Below are positions 17,004 to 28,800 of a stretch of DNA of 64,000 nt, piece by piece. Origin of the DNA: Putridiphycobacter sp965230485 (lineage in GTDB: Bacteria > Bacteroidota > Bacteroidia > Flavobacteriales_D > Crocinitomicaceae). The stretch's first letter is position 1. Each line of letters starts with the position of its first letter. The stretch is taken from contig CBDDLA010000001.1 of NCBI GenBank assembly GCA_965230485.1, forward strand, positions 868,001 through 932,000, read 5' to 3'. Under the pieces are notes generated by a model. That model did not search any database, was not told the DNA's origin, and was given only the letters and a program-made list of their open reading frames with translations. The position numbers and the translations under genes are program-made.

Positions 17004-18433
17004 GCTTTTATAAATAGTGCTACAGCTTCTATGTGTGAAGTATGAGGGAATTGGTCAACAAGGGAAAACTTTTTAAATTCATAGCCTGCATCACTTAAAA
17101 TTCTTGCATCTCTTGCCTGAGTTGCTGGGTTACAACTTATATAAACAATTTGCTCTGCTTCTAAGTCAATTACTTTTTGTAGTGTTTTTGGTGCAATTCC
17201 AGCTCTTGGAGGGTCTAACATTATGGTATGAATACTTCCAATATACTCAGGGTAATGACGTAAAAATTTACCAACATCTTCCGCAAAAAACTCAATGTTT
17301 TTTATATTATTACGTTGTGCATTTCGCTTGGCATCTTTAATAGCCTCATTTACAATGTCAACACCTATAACTTTTACCTTATCAATTTCATGAGCAATAA
17401 TCTGGCCAATGGTTCCTGTGCCACAAAACAAGTCCATTATGACTTTATTTTCTAAATCGAAATTCTCTTGAGCATAACTTATAGCTTTTGAATATAGCTT
17501 TTCTGCTCCTTTGGGATTAGTTTGAAAAAAGCTTTCCATGCTAATTTCAAAATTTAACCCTTTAAGCTTCTCTAAAATAAATGAGGCACCAAAAAGCAAT
17601 TCATTATTTCCATTCTCTATTTTTGCTCTATCTGCTATATCATCATTTATTGTGTGCTGTAGTCCAGCAAGTTTGGCACCTAATAAATCAACCATGAAAT
17701 CAGTAAACCGATCTCTTTCAAATCGATTTAAGCTTTGAGATGATGTCACCAAATTAATCAGTAATTGATCCTGATTAAAGGATTTTCTGACGACTAAATG
17801 TCGAAAAAATCCGTTTTTTTTTGGCGGATGCCAAGCAGGTAACCCAGTAGATTCTAGGTAAGAACGAATCAATTTTAATTTAGCTTCAAAATCAGCATCG
17901 AACAAACCATCAGGAGAATCTAAATTTTCTACCTTCCACCATGTGCCTCTTGTTTTAAATCCAAGTGCAAATTGATCATCCAGTTCTTGATTAGTCTCTA
18001 AGTCTTGTCTAATAGTTGAAAAGGAATATTCCATTTTATTTCGATAATTAAAATTAACCGGCGAAGCTAAAAAAACATCAAATAGTTCCGCAGAATTATA
18101 GAACTGTCCGAGTTTTTTATAAATATCAATAGTGGAATTTTGTTTATATTGGTGCTGCTTTTCTATTGGCAAGTTAATATAGGGTGCACCTGAAATGGAT
18201 TGATAATCAGAAGATAATTCTTCAGAAGAGTGCCTAACCACCTTAAGCAGCTTACATTCAGCATGTTTCTTACGCTTTTTTGCTACTCTGGCTTTAACCA
18301 ACTGACCAGGAATGGTATTGTCGACAAAGACTATATATTTGTCCTCGCTTTCTGGGTGTTCAATTCTGGCAAGCCCCTTACCGCCAAATGCATAATCTGT
18401 GATTTCTATTTCAATGACATCCCCTCTTTTCAC
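17000..18433 (-). CDS. RlmD/RumA-family (uracil-5-)-methyltransferase lacking Fe-S cysteines
   Basis: Enzyme of 477 residues of the TrmA/RlmCD family, which makes 5-methyluridine in 23S rRNA or tRNA. The N-terminal TRAM domain is about 1-65; the SAM-binding DLFCGTGTIG, MLDPPRAG, the catalytic cysteine in ISCNPATQARD and the C-terminal SHIEAVALF are all present. The region that holds three cysteines of the [4Fe-4S] cluster in E. coli RlmD here reads SDYQSISGAPYINLPIEKQ, with none. Start is a GTG at 18433. The exact target base cannot be told, so no gene symbol is given. Confidence 0.88.
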   Translation of the reverse strand: MKRGDVIEIEITDYAFGGKGLARIEHPESEDKYIVFVDNTIPGQLVKARVAKKRKKHAECKLLKVVRHSSEELSSDYQSISGAPYINLPIEKQHQYKQNSTIDIYKKLGQFYNSAELFDVFLASPVNFNYRNKMEYSFSTIRQDLETNQELDDQFALGFKTRGTWWKVENLDSPDGLFDADFEAKLKLIRSYLESTGLPAWHPPKKNGFFRHLVVRKSFNQDQLLINLVTSSQSLNRFERDRFTDFMVDLLGAKLAGLQHTINDDIADRAKIENGNNELLFGASFILEKLKGLNFEISMESFFQTNPKGAEKLYSKAISYAQENFDLENKVIMDLFCGTGTIGQIIAHEIDKVKVIGVDIVNEAIKDAKRNAQRNNIKNIEFFAEDVGKFLRHYPEYIGSIHTIMLDPPRAGIAPKTLQKVIDLEAEQIVYISCNPATQARDARILSDAGYEFKKFSLVDQFPHTSHIEAVALFIKA

Positions 18434-18564
18434 TTTATGAGAATTTTTACTGCAAAATTACACATAAGTTTCATGATTTATATTTTTTATTAAACATTAA
18501 TTATGAGTATCTGGTGTTAAATCTAACCTAGAGCTAATTAGTAATCATATAACACATTAACCGT

Positions 18565-18819
18565 TTAATTAGCCAAGTCACAATCGCTTGAAATTATAGA
18601 ACCTGTTAGTGGTTCTATATCTTCAAACTCTTCATCTTTACAAATTTGATTGGCCTCTTCAAACGTTACATTCTCTATAAATTTAGTTGACTCACCAAAT
18701 TTATCATAACCACCGCTACCTAATATTCCCCCCAGTAATATGCAATTACATGTATAGTCCTTCTTACAAGAAACAGAGCCTATTAAAGCAATTAGAATTA
18801 GAAAGTGATATTGTTTCAT
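18565..18819 (-). CDS. Small cysteine-containing lipoprotein
   Basis: Protein of 84 residues with a lipoprotein signal (LIGSVSC, Cys 18) and mature part KKDYTCNCILLGG... with four further cysteines. The frame continues upstream to 18918 through the rRNA terminator, which cannot be coding, so the ATG at 18819 is used. No named family recognised; similar short lipoproteins are common in Bacteroidota. It lies directly downstream of the rRNA terminator on the same strand. Confidence 0.65.
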   Translation of the reverse strand: MKQYHFLILIALIGSVSCKKDYTCNCILLGGILGSGGYDKFGESTKFIENVTFEEANQICKDEEFEDIEPLTGSIISSDCDLAN

Positions 18820-18875
18820 TTTAAACTCATTTTCTAACAAGTTACAAAAGAAGTCTATTATTCTCCATAAACTAA

Positions 18876-18907
18876 AAAACCCCGACAGATTGCTCTGTTG
18901 GGGTTTT
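18876..18907 (-). terminator. Intrinsic terminator of the rRNA operon
   Basis: A 14-bp stem: 18876-18889 (AAAACCCCGACAGA) and 18894-18907 (TCTGTTGGGGTTTT) with one G-T pair and a 4-base loop. On the minus strand it follows the 5S gene within a few bases and ends in T-rich DNA. Confidence 0.9.
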
Positions 18908-18911
18908 AAAA

Positions 18912-19022
18912 GGGGCATTTACATACTCTCCCACCCTTAAGAGGGCAGTACCATCTGCGCAAGTAGGCTTAACTTCTCTGTTCGAAATGGGAAGAGGTGG
19001 ACCCTACCGCAATAAACACCGA
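18912..19022 (-). rRNA. 5S ribosomal RNA
   Basis: About 111 bases. The minus strand reads GGTGTTTATTGCGGTAGGGT at the 5' end, the conserved CCATTTCGAACAGAGAAGTT in the middle and GGGTGGGAGAGTATG near the 3' end, matching Bacteroidota 5S. Ends are estimated to within a few bases. Confidence 0.93.
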
Positions 19023-19107
19023 AAACCTTTAAATTGTGCACTGTTTTTATCAGTACACGCTTAATGCTTTAAGTTGATTTATTGAAATATGATTGATTGT
19101 TTGATAG

Positions 19108-19169
19108 TTCTACTAAGCCAGCTACTGAGCGGACTCTGCTGAGCCTGCCGAAGCACAGTCGAAGTAGAA
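19108..19169. repeat. Imperfect palindromic element in the 23S-5S spacer
   Basis: Outer arms TTCTACT (19108-19114) and AGTAGAA (19163-19169); inner arms GACTCTGCT (19132-19140) and AGCACAGTC (19152-19160) with one mismatch, around CTGAGCGGA and GAGCCTGCCGA. It resembles, from memory, the dispersed CTTCGAC...GCTCAG palindromes common in Bacteroidota intergenic DNA. The remainder of the spacer (19023-19191) is AT-rich. Confidence 0.5.
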
Positions 19170-19177
19170 TATCAATA

Positions 19178-19191
19178 GAGTAGAGAGTAAT
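19178..19191 (-). other. 23S rRNA processing stem (3' arm; 5' arm at 22068-22081)
   Basis: GAGTAGAGAGTAAT here is the perfect reverse complement of ATTACTCTCTACTC at 22068-22081, so the 14-base arms flank the 23S gene on both sides. This is the expected RNase III-type processing stalk and sets the gene's limits. Confidence 0.85.
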
Positions 19192-22067
<2,876 letters not shown>

Positions 22068-22098
22068 ATTACTCTCTACTCAAATCAATACTCAATAA

Positions 22099-22108
22099 TT
22101 CAAAGAAC
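22099..22108 (-). promoter_or_regulatory. boxA-like antitermination motif before 23S
   Basis: Minus-strand GTTCTTTGAA, identical to the copy in the 16S leader (23947-23956) and similar to rRNA boxA elements. Being repeated before each large rRNA supports an antitermination or processing role. Confidence 0.5.
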
Positions 22109-22117
22109 TTTTAATTG

Positions 22118-22191
22118 TGGAGAATATCGGAGTCGAACCGATGACCTCCTGCGTGCAAGGCAGGCGCTCTAGCCAGCTGAGCTAATCCCCC
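22118..22191 (-). tRNA. tRNA-Ala (TGC)
   Basis: 74 bases. Acceptor GGGGGAT pairs with ATTCTCC plus discriminator A; anticodon stem-loop CCTGC CTTGCAC GCAGG gives anticodon TGC; the T-loop GTTCGACTC is normal. It lies in the 16S-23S spacer. CCA is not encoded. Confidence 0.97.
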
Positions 22192-22202
22192 ATCGAATAA
22201 TG

Positions 22203-22276
22203 TAGTCCCGGGCAGACTTGAACTGCCGACCCCTACATTATCAGTGTAGTGCTCTAACCAACTGAGCTACGGGACT
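22203..22276 (-). tRNA. tRNA-Ile (GAT)
   Basis: 74 bases. Acceptor AGTCCCG pairs with CGGGACT plus discriminator A; anticodon stem-loop CTACA CTGATAA TGTAG gives GAT. First tRNA of the 16S-23S spacer, 11 bases before tRNA-Ala. Confidence 0.97.
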
Positions 22277-22352
22277 ATTTCCCATTCCTCTTAATAATTA
22301 AAAAGAAAATATTAAAGACGAGAAAATAATAAAGCCAAAAGCCTAAATCTCT

Positions 22353-23878
<1,526 letters not shown>

Positions 23879-23946
23879 AAATTTATTAATGTATTCTAAT
23901 TTAGAACCTTTATATGACTTTACTATTTTTCTCAATCTTCAATCTT

Positions 23947-23956
23947 TTCAAAGAAC
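23947..23956 (-). promoter_or_regulatory. boxA-like motif in the 16S leader
   Basis: Minus-strand GTTCTTTGAA, the same ten bases as at 22099-22108 before 23S, followed in both places by an AT-rich stretch containing ATTGA repeats. Confidence 0.5.
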
Positions 23957-24016
23957 TCTATCGTGATCCACCGATCAATCAAATTCATAACCCCCACTTA
24001 ACTAAAAATGGGAGCG

Positions 24017-24047
24017 CAAAGGTAAATACTTTTATCTAATTAACAAA
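24017..24047 (-). promoter_or_regulatory. rRNA promoter, gene-proximal
   Basis: Minus strand: -33 TTTG (24044-24047), 19-base spacer, -7 TACCTTTG (24017-24024), then GCGCTCCC. Predicted start about 135 bases before 16S. Confidence 0.85.
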
Positions 24048-24141
24048 TACCTTCAGCAAATTTTTTAAATATTTTTTTTAACGAAAAAATAACACTTAAA
24101 AAACTCCAAGAAATTAGTTCATTTTTGCTCGTTAGCGGCCG

Positions 24142-24172
24142 CAAAGGTAAAGAGCTTTTTTACTTAAACAAA
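24142..24172 (-). promoter_or_regulatory. rRNA promoter, gene-distal
   Basis: Minus strand: -33 TTTG (24169-24172), 19-base spacer, -7 TACCTTTG (24142-24149), then GCGGCCGC. Same elements and spacing as the proximal promoter, 125 bases away, with A/T-rich DNA upstream. Confidence 0.85.
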
Positions 24173-24628
24173 CTTTTTTATAACTTTTTTAAAAACAAAA
24201 TCACTAAAACTGTTAAATAAATAACCTCAATCATCCAATATGACTGGAAAATCAGAGTTTAACTTATTGTGAAAAAAATATTAAATATTTTATACCCTTG
24301 CATTTTTTACTGTACAGAATGACCCAAAACATAACGCGTAAAAAAAAGTTTAGAATCTATAATTTTTTGCTAGAATTTGAAATCAGTATTCATCATAATT
24401 TTTTGAATAATTTCATCACTATATTTCCTAGAGATTTCAGTATAGATTTTGGTTTAATGGTACCCGCACCAAGTAACAAAATGTCATCAACATTTAAATT
24501 ATTGGATCGTAAAGCGAAAATTGACCTAAATATTTATTATTTAAATTATTAATGTTAAAGCCTAGGAATAGTATTACTTTTTTATGATGAGAGTGCTTAA
24601 GATAAGACGACACTTATAACTATCTCTT
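24173..24628. other. AT-rich region upstream of the rRNA promoters, no confident gene
   Basis: Very AT-rich. An 84-codon open frame on plus (24298-24552; first ATG 24319) has no recognisable domain, and a 46-codon open segment on minus (about 24530-24395, containing VDDILLLGAGTIKP) lacks a start codon. A weak plus-strand promoter-like TACCCTTG is near 24292. I support none as a gene; a decayed gene is possible. Confidence 0.4.
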
Positions 24629-25177
24629 TTAAATTGTTACTATAATCTCTTCAAAGGGTTTAACTTCTATTTTACCTTTGGTAGGGATCGTATTCCGCCA
24701 TACCCAATTATAATGTTCAATTACTTTTTCTGCTGGTAAATGGGGACGGTTACCAGAGGTATGCCCATCCTCTAATACAGTAACATTGTAATCCTTTGTT
24801 AAAGCAGACTGAATAGTTGACTCCACACAGAAATCAGTCGCGCAGCCGGTAATCAACAAATGTTTAACATTTAGCTCCTCTAATTTCGATTGCAACTCAG
24901 ATTGATAGAACACATCATTAGCATACTTATCAATTCGTATATCCATTGGTTTGACATCTAATTTGTCCAAGTTCTACCATTCTGTTGTGTTCTTTTCGAA
25001 AAACCCACTGCCAGTTCCGTCATGCTGAATATAAATAACAGGTAAATTTTGAGCTCTAAACATGGCAGCCAATTGATTAATTCTACTCACCACTCCCTCT
25101 GTATCAAAACGAGGAGTTTCTGGTGTAAAAGAGCCTTTTTGCATGTCGATAACTAAAAGTGCTGTTCTTTTTTTCAT
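24629..25177 (-). pseudogene. Isochorismatase-family hydrolase interrupted by an in-frame amber codon
   Basis: Read from the ATG at 25177 the frame encodes a cysteine hydrolase of about 182 residues: N-terminal TALLVIDMQKGSF with the catalytic Asp, then TAG at 24974-24976 after NTTEW, then, in the same frame, NLDKLDVKPMD, the KYANDVFY motif with the catalytic Lys, and ITGCATDFCVESTIQSAL with the nucleophile Cys. There is no frameshift and both halves keep family residues, so a single base change (for example CAG or TGG to TAG) explains the break. It could be a young pseudogene, a sequence error, or readthrough. The substrate of the intact family member is unknown. Confidence 0.85.
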
Positions 25178-25218
25178 TCGGATTGGATTTATTTATAAAT
25201 GTATTGAATTTGATTGAA

Positions 25219-25253
25219 CAAAAAATGCCTTTAGCAGAACCAAAGGCTTTTTT
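25219..25253 (-). terminator. Intrinsic terminator ahead of the isochorismatase pseudogene
   Basis: Stem GCCTTT (25227-25232) with AAAGGC (25242-25247), 9-base loop, flanked by A-runs on one side and T-runs on the other, so on minus it ends in T. It closes a short unit that contains the tRNA 3'-end copy at 25261. Confidence 0.7.
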
Positions 25254-25260
25254 CTTTCCA

Positions 25261-25274
25261 AGTGACCTCGGCAG
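25261..25274 (-). repeat. Copy of the tRNA-Arg 3' end
   Basis: Plus-strand AGTGACCTCGGCAG is identical to 25434-25447, the acceptor 3' strand, discriminator and flank of tRNA-Arg. The two copies lie 173 bases apart in the same orientation. The rest of the tRNA is not recognisable upstream of this copy, and no matching 5' acceptor strand exists. Confidence 0.65.
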
Positions 25275-25393
25275 AATTACTTTCAGAGATCCTTTGTGTT
25301 CCGAATTCCGAAAGTAAAAATCAAAATCATAGATTTTGGTTTTATTTGTCCAATCTCTCACTGAAATACATTTCGTTCGATTTTAACCAAATA

Positions 25394-25425
25394 AAAACTC
25401 CAACAGCAGATGCTGTTGGAGTTTT
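25394..25425 (-). terminator. Intrinsic terminator of tRNA-Arg
   Basis: Perfect 15-bp stem (AAAACTCCAACAGCA at 25394-25408 and its complement at 25411-25425) with a two-base loop, 10 bases after the tRNA on minus. Confidence 0.88.
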
Positions 25426-25435
25426 ACTCTCTTAG

Positions 25436-25509
25436 TGACCTCGGCAGGATTCAAACCTGCAACCGCCACAGCCGTAATGTGGAATTCTATTCAGTTGAAC
25501 TACGAGGCC
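25436..25509 (-). tRNA. tRNA-Arg (ACG)
   Basis: 74 bases. Acceptor GGCCTCG pairs with CGAGGTC (one G-T) plus discriminator A; anticodon stem-loop CCACA TTACGGC TGTGG gives ACG, which needs A34-to-inosine editing; T-arm GCAGG TTTGAAT CCTGC is normal. CCA is not encoded. Confidence 0.95.
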
Positions 25510-25560
25510 ATTCAATAAATGGAGTGCAAAAGTAGAAATCTTTTGTAAATAAACCTAACA

Positions 25561-25833
25561 TTAATTAATTTTTGCATCAATCCCTCTTTCACACAAAGCT
25601 TGTCTCATTGGTTTCAAACTATCAAAAGAACCATTTTTAACAGCACATTTTCCATTATAATGGATAATCCAAGTACATTGCTCTGCTTGCACAGTTTCAT
25701 GCTTGCAAATCTTAATTAATGAATCAATTACAAAATCAAAAGTATTGACTTCATCATTATAAATAACTAATGATCTAGAATCATCAATCTTTTTTTTACT
25801 TAATACTTCTTCCTTTATTAACGTATTTGACAT
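25561..25833 (-). CDS. clpS: ATP-dependent Clp protease adaptor ClpS
   Basis: Cytoplasmic N-end-rule adaptor of 90 residues that delivers substrates to ClpAP/ClpCP. Family features: a disordered N-terminus, then LVIYNDEVNTFDFVIDSL (N-degron pocket strand and helix), the CKHE...QAEQCTWIIHYNGKC segment and the C-terminal LCERGIDAKI strand. It starts 2 bases after the stop of the 2667-residue protein, so the two are co-transcribed; I see no reason in the sequence why they should act together. Confidence 0.92.
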   Translation of the reverse strand: MSNTLIKEEVLSKKKIDDSRSLVIYNDEVNTFDFVIDSLIKICKHETVQAEQCTWIIHYNGKCAVKNGSFDSLKPMRQALCERGIDAKIN

Positions 25834-25835
25834 TT

Positions 25836-28800
25836 TTATTTTCCTTTAATTTCTAACGCTTTCTCAACGCTTATTTGCACATATTTGTGATAAGCAGCAA
25901 TAATACCATTGTTTACTCCTGTTTGTTTAATCAAAGATAATACTCTTTCTGCTTCAGCAAAACTATTTTTATTTTCAGAATGAATAATTATTTTACCGTC
26001 CTCAGTAACTTCACGTTCAAAAGCTTCATCTACAATAGTATTTAGTTTCTCTATAATCGAAGTCACTTCGGCTTCATTATTTGCATTCACATTAGCTCTG
26101 TAATAAATTGCATCCGCTTGGTAATAGATATCGTCAACGCCAATACCTTTAGGGTAATCATATTCATCTAAGGACTGAACTTCTTCACTATTAACTATTT
26201 TCTGTGCTTGATCGAATGGTATCGTCAATAAATTATAATATGAAAGGATTTCCATATCTTCAAACCCAAGTTCATTAATTTCAACTAATCTTTTCTTAAC
26301 TTCAGATAAATCTTTAAATTTTTGAGTATATAAATAGATAGAGTTATCAGCATCAATTTCTGTCTCAAAGAAAATATTATCATCATTAAATAAATAATTT
26401 GCTACATCACTAGGAACAGCGTTTTCGTACTTCCCAAGCAAAATTCTATAGTAAACATTCTCCTTTTTATACCTTAAGTTAGGAATATCCCCTTCTACTT
26501 CACTAGTTGTTTTTCGCTGTGTTAAAACATCTGCTCCGTTTTCAGCTAATATATTTTTAGACTCAACTATAGAAATTCTATTCCCATTAAAATATGCTGT
26601 TACAAAAGCATCAACAATACCAATTTCAATCATTTCATTTTTCCTACTTACAGCGTCATCTAACATGGTATAAATCCCAGTAGAATATCTTATTTTTCCA
26701 CTTTTCGTCAATTGACTATTTAATGGAGAAACGTCAAATAATTCAGAAGAAGGCACAGGTTGACTATACACACCAATTTGAACTGTGTAAAATAAACCAT
26801 CTATTATTTCCACCTGGCTGGCTGGCGCCGCATCAGGTACTGATAGGTAGTAATCTGCTTTTGCTCTGTCCTGGTCCGAAACGGGTTTTACAATTGCATT
26901 ATCCTCAGTTAATATTGGATCACTTGTGGTATTAGTTTGATTCTGATTAGTTACAGGCGGGTCTTGAGTTGCTAAAATGTCATTTGCAGTACTATTATCA
27001 TCAACTGGTTCAACCACCACATTTGAGTTGTCTACAATAGAATTATTATCAGGAACACTTACAGGGATAACTCCATTTTCTTCTAGCTCTCTCGCTCTTG
27101 AAATGGTTATTCTTTCTCCATTAAAATATGCCACCACAAAGGCATCATTATATCCTCCAATGCCTCTAATTTCAGTCTTAGCATTATTGGCGGGTTCAAA
27201 ATTTGTAAAGTAACCAACCATGTATCTAGTTACACCTGAACTTAGTTCTTGTCCCGAAATAGGTGCAAATTTATCAAATGACTGTGGAGGAAGAGGATTA
27301 CGGAAAGCCCCAACTTGCACCTTGTAAACCAGTCCTTCTGGTTGTTTAGCATTTACAGGGATAGGATTATCCGTAGAGTAAACAGCTTTATCAGTAATTC
27401 TAAATAATTGGCCATTTAGTTTACTTGGAGGAACAAAATCTGTAGATGCTTGAGGTAAAATATCTATCAATTCAGAAGATTGGTTGTCCAAATTTTGATT
27501 ATCATTGGTTGTTTGGCCACCAGTATTATCAATTGGATTACTTGCTTGTATGTCTATAATAGCAGCTGTTGCAGTATTTTCAATATCTGATTGAGAAAGT
27601 TCGATTTGTGTGTTAGGTTCTACTCCTCGTTGAGCAAGAATTACCATATTTTCTTTGATATTATCGGAATCCGAAGATTTATTTAAAATATCCTTTCCTG
27701 CATTAAAATGTGCAATAGCCTCCTGTCTATAAGTATTGCGTTTTTCAACTAATGCATCAATTTCCTCTAGTATAGCCATTACTTCAGGATCAGAAGCATA
27801 GTCACTTGATTTTGAATCTGGATTGAGAACAATGGCTTTTCTAATAATTTTAGCAGCTTTTTCTTTTAATTCTTCAATCTCTAAATTGACTGCTTTGGCA
27901 TTTGCCATGTTTTCATTTGCTACTGATATTTCATCATAATAGTCTGAGTAAGAGTTGGAATTAAGTGCTACAATTTGATCAGTTTTAGGAACGTCTTTTG
28001 ACGCCTTTTCAGGCTTTGCGGATAATAGTTCAATTTCTTTTTCCTCTATATCTTCAGCCTCAATTCTTAAATCATCTGCTTTTGACCTTAAAATTGCGGC
28101 TTGCTCTTGTAATTGTTCCATTTCAAGAACGATAGCCTGACGATACTTCTTTTTAACGGTTAGTACTGAATCAGCTAAAAATGAAGCTCTGTTATCAGCA
28201 ATATTTGCGTCACGATCAAAATCAGCTGCTAATTCATATAAAGCAGTTGAAACTCTATCATCTTCAAGCTGAGAGACTTCAATTATGGCTTGTTCATCCG
28301 CTAGCTCTGATACTATGGAAGCAGTTCTAAGCGTGAGATTAGATTTTTCTAATAATTGTTGTGCTTCATATTCCAATTGAGCTGCTTTTAATAAAATTTT
28401 GTTGGCAACAACTTGATTTTTAATTCCAAGTGCCTCTTTTCTATATTCTTTAGCTTTCTCTATTTTAGCTTCAGCAATCAAAATACCTTCTTCCGCATTT
28501 CTGATTTCATCACTTTTCATCCCAGCTCCTTTAATTTGAACTGAATTTTCTTTAGCATCTGACAATTCAGCCTGTAATTTTTCGTCAATTACAATTTCTA
28601 AATCTGAAATTAGTCTATTATGAAGTGTACTTTGCTTATCAATAAGTTTATTAATTTGTTTATCAATTTTATCGGCCTCATTACCTGTTAATCTGGCTTT
28701 TTTTCTATTCAATCTAATAATATCATTTTCAAATTTTTTAATTAGTTTGACGTCTTTTTTGATAAGGTTAAGCTGGTTAACTTCTAAATCGTCCTCAAAA

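Noticed and set aside
18820..18918. N-terminal extension of the small lipoprotein
   Set aside because: Would translate through the rRNA terminator; the ATG at 18819 gives a proper lipoprotein signal.
24298..24552. 84-codon plus-strand frame upstream of the rRNA promoters
   Set aside because: Starts with TTG (first ATG 24319), low-complexity composition, no family; kept only as part of the region note.
25104..25361. 85-codon minus-strand frame over the tRNA 3' copy
   Set aside because: Crosses a terminator and overlaps the start of the isochorismatase frame; composition unlike a protein.
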